Positions 5,223 through 6,221 of a stretch of DNA of 6,221 bases are shown one piece after another. The translations under genes were made by a program, and so were the position numbers. The stretch lies in contig JAICJJ010000181.1 of NCBI GenBank assembly GCA_025928535.1, forward strand, positions 1 through 6,221, written 5' to 3'. A model generated the notes under the pieces. That model was not told the origin of the DNA and did no database searches. It worked only from the letters and a program-made list of their open reading frames with translations. How positions within the stretch are numbered: position 1 is the first letter of the stretch; every line of letters begins with the position of its first letter. The stretch comes from Thermomicrobiales bacterium (GTDB lineage: Bacteria; Chloroflexota; Chloroflexia; Thermomicrobiales; UBA6265).

Positions 5223-5996
5223 TCACCATCGCCGCGCTTTCCAGACTTCTTCGCACGGCCAGCGGCGCGCCCAATCGAGGGTGACGAACGGATAGCGGGT
5301 CGAGGCGTCCGCGGGCGGACGGATTTCGATCAGGTCTTCGATAGTGAAGCCGTAGCGCCGCAACAACCGGATCCAGTCGCCGTACCCGAGATGGAATTCG
5401 ATCGAGCCGTCCGGCCAGGCGAAGCGGCGCATGCCGAAATAGGGCCGCTCCAGCCGGTCGGACACCGGGTCGTCGATGCGGGCCGGGTCGTCCGGCGTGC
5501 AGAGCATCATCACTGTGCCGTTGACGAGAAAGACGAGCTCGCCGCCGGGGCGGAGGATGCGCGCCGCTTCGGCGATCCAGCGTTCCGGCTCGCACCAGAT
5601 CGACGCGCCATATTCGCTGATCGCGAAATCGAAACTGGCGTCGGCGAAGGGCGTCCGCTCGGCGTCGCCGAGGTGGAGCGGAAACGACAACCCGTGCTCG
5701 GCCTGGAGCCGCCGCGCCGTTTCGAGTTGCTTCGGGGAATTGTCGATGCTGACGACGTTGGCGCCGCGCCGCGCCAGCCAGGCCGAGACATAGGCCGTGC
5801 CGCAGCCGAGTTCGACCGCGTCTTTCCCGGCCAGGTCGGGCGGCAGCAAGCCGAGGTCCGCCTCCGGCACGTCGAAAATGCCCCAACTCGGCTCGGCGGC
5901 GGCCCAGTTGCGCGCACCGCCTTCGGCGTAGTCGTCGGCCCAGGCGTCCCAGGCGGCGCGGTTCGCGGCTACATGTTTTGGCGCGTCCGGCGTCAT
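5223..5996 (-). CDS. Class I SAM-dependent methyltransferase
   Basis: A 257-residue cytosolic enzyme carries the Rossmann-type methyltransferase motifs. Motif I is VELGCGT (61-67), and the acidic residue contacting the SAM ribose is Asp85 in VVSIDNS. GDAERTPF near 110-117 follows the third strand, and SFDFAISEYG (121-130) then ARILRPGGELVFLVNG complete the methyltransferase_11/UbiE-like pattern. The N-terminal helix NRAAWDAWADDYAEGG is typical of this group. The C-terminal third (RPYFGMRRFAWPDGSIEFHLGYGDWIRLLRRYGF) is also common in uncharacterised members; the acceptor is unknown. ATG 5996 is preceded by AAGGAGGG (6000-6007), a strong ribosome binding site. That site lies only four bases from the end of repeat copy 3, so the promoter must be inside the repeat or beyond it. 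Confidence 0.92.
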   Translation of the reverse strand: MTPDAPKHVAANRAAWDAWADDYAEGGARNWAAAEPSWGIFDVPEADLGLLPPDLAGKDAVELGCGTAYVSAWLARRGANVVSIDNSPKQLETARRLQAEHGLSFPLHLGDAERTPFADASFDFAISEYGASIWCEPERWIAEAARILRPGGELVFLVNGTVMMLCTPDDPARIDDPVSDRLERPYFGMRRFAWPDGSIEFHLGYGDWIRLLRRYGFTIEDLIEIRPPADASTRYPFVTLDWARRWPCEEVWKARRW

Positions 5997-6010
5997 GATC
6001 CCTCCTTGAT

Positions 6011-6185
6011 GTGAGTCGAGGAGTCGAGGAGTCGGGGAGTCGGGAAGAACGGATGCGGTCATGCCGAGCTTGTCGCGGCATCTCGTTCTTGTTGACCGAA
6101 CAACGACGAGATCCTTCGACTTCGCTCAGGATGACGCTCTCCCAAAGCCGTCGTCACTCCCCGACTTCCCGGCTCCCCGACTCAC
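6011..6185. repeat. Composite palindromic repeat, copy 3 (full architecture)
   Basis: Four 8-bp units (GAGTCGAG twice, GAGTCGGG twice; 6013-6044) are followed by a core palindrome with left arm 6058-6086, loop 6087-6105 and right arm 6106-6136. Then come about four inverted units (6155-6185: CACTCCC, CGACTTCC, CGGCTCCC, CGACTCAC). The outer ends are inverted, GTGAGTCGAGG (6011-6021) against the complement of 6175-6185, with one mismatch. The right end contains the TGA of the partial gene at the window edge. It occupies almost all of the 185 bases between that stop and the methyltransferase start. Confidence 0.85.
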
Positions 6186-6221
6186 GGTCCCTGCCGCGTC
6201 AGCACATAGTGCTCGTTGTCC
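6182..6221 (-). CDS. C-terminal end of a minus-strand gene cut by the window edge
   Basis: Reading the minus strand from the edge gives DNEHYVLTRQGP followed by TGA at 6184-6182. Only twelve residues are visible, too few to name a family. The composition resembles a genuine C-terminus, and the position of the stop at the repeat end parallels the cyanophycinase gene at copy 1. It is co-directional with the methyltransferase, which lies 185 bases downstream. Confidence 0.4.
   Translation of the reverse strand, partial: DNEHYVLTRQGP

Noticed and set aside
5196..6014. Plus-strand open frame opposite the methyltransferase
   Set aside because: It is antisense to a clear SAM methyltransferase and shows no domain of its own.

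Overview
The window is high-GC DNA (about two thirds G+C by eye, not computed) with strong G/C preference at third codon positions, short intergenic gaps and AGGAG-like ribosome binding sites. The gene mix is a PPOX-fold enzyme of the type usually paired with coenzyme F420, a cyanophycinase-like S51 peptidase, a stand-alone HicB-type protein and a short-Cys-repeat protein. With the dispersed palindromic repeats, this would fit an uncultured member of the Chloroflexota (Thermomicrobia-like) or another high-GC F420-using lineage. This assignment is an inference; no marker gene is present.

Layout. Bases 1-377 (+) hold the C-terminal end of a Cys-rich repeat protein with an in-frame amber codon. 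It converges on a PPOX-family gene (510-914, -), with a strong hairpin between them. Next comes a large composite palindromic repeat (1004-1201), whose right end supplies the stop codon of a cyanophycinase-like gene (1197-2075, -). Divergent from that is a HicB-like gene (2138-2654, +) broken into two frames by a 16-bp tandem duplication. A FAD-dependent amino acid/sarcosine oxidase-like gene (2764-3948, +) converges on a glycosyltransferase-like gene (4007-4807, -). A 55-residue protein with a polyacidic tail (4916-5083, +) is divergent from the latter, and the gap between them carries a long dyad. A second repeat core (5106-5185) separates it from a SAM-dependent methyltransferase (5223-5996, -). 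A third repeat copy (6011-6185) fills the gap to the last codons of another minus-strand gene at the window edge.

The genes do not form one pathway. Adjacent genes mostly converge or diverge, so most are probably transcribed singly. The cyanophycinase and the PPOX gene are co-directional but are separated by about 280 bp filled largely by the repeat. The methyltransferase may be read through from the gene beyond the right edge, because the repeat occupies nearly all of the space between them.

The most notable non-coding signal is the repeat family. Two copies share an architecture of about four 8-bp units, a central palindrome of roughly 80 bp, then about four inverted 8-bp units. A third copy has only the core. 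The outer ends of each full copy are inverted repeats, and in both cases one end coincides with the stop codon of the adjacent gene. The second notable signal is the clean frameshifting duplication in the HicB-like gene, which would be intact if one 16-bp copy were removed.
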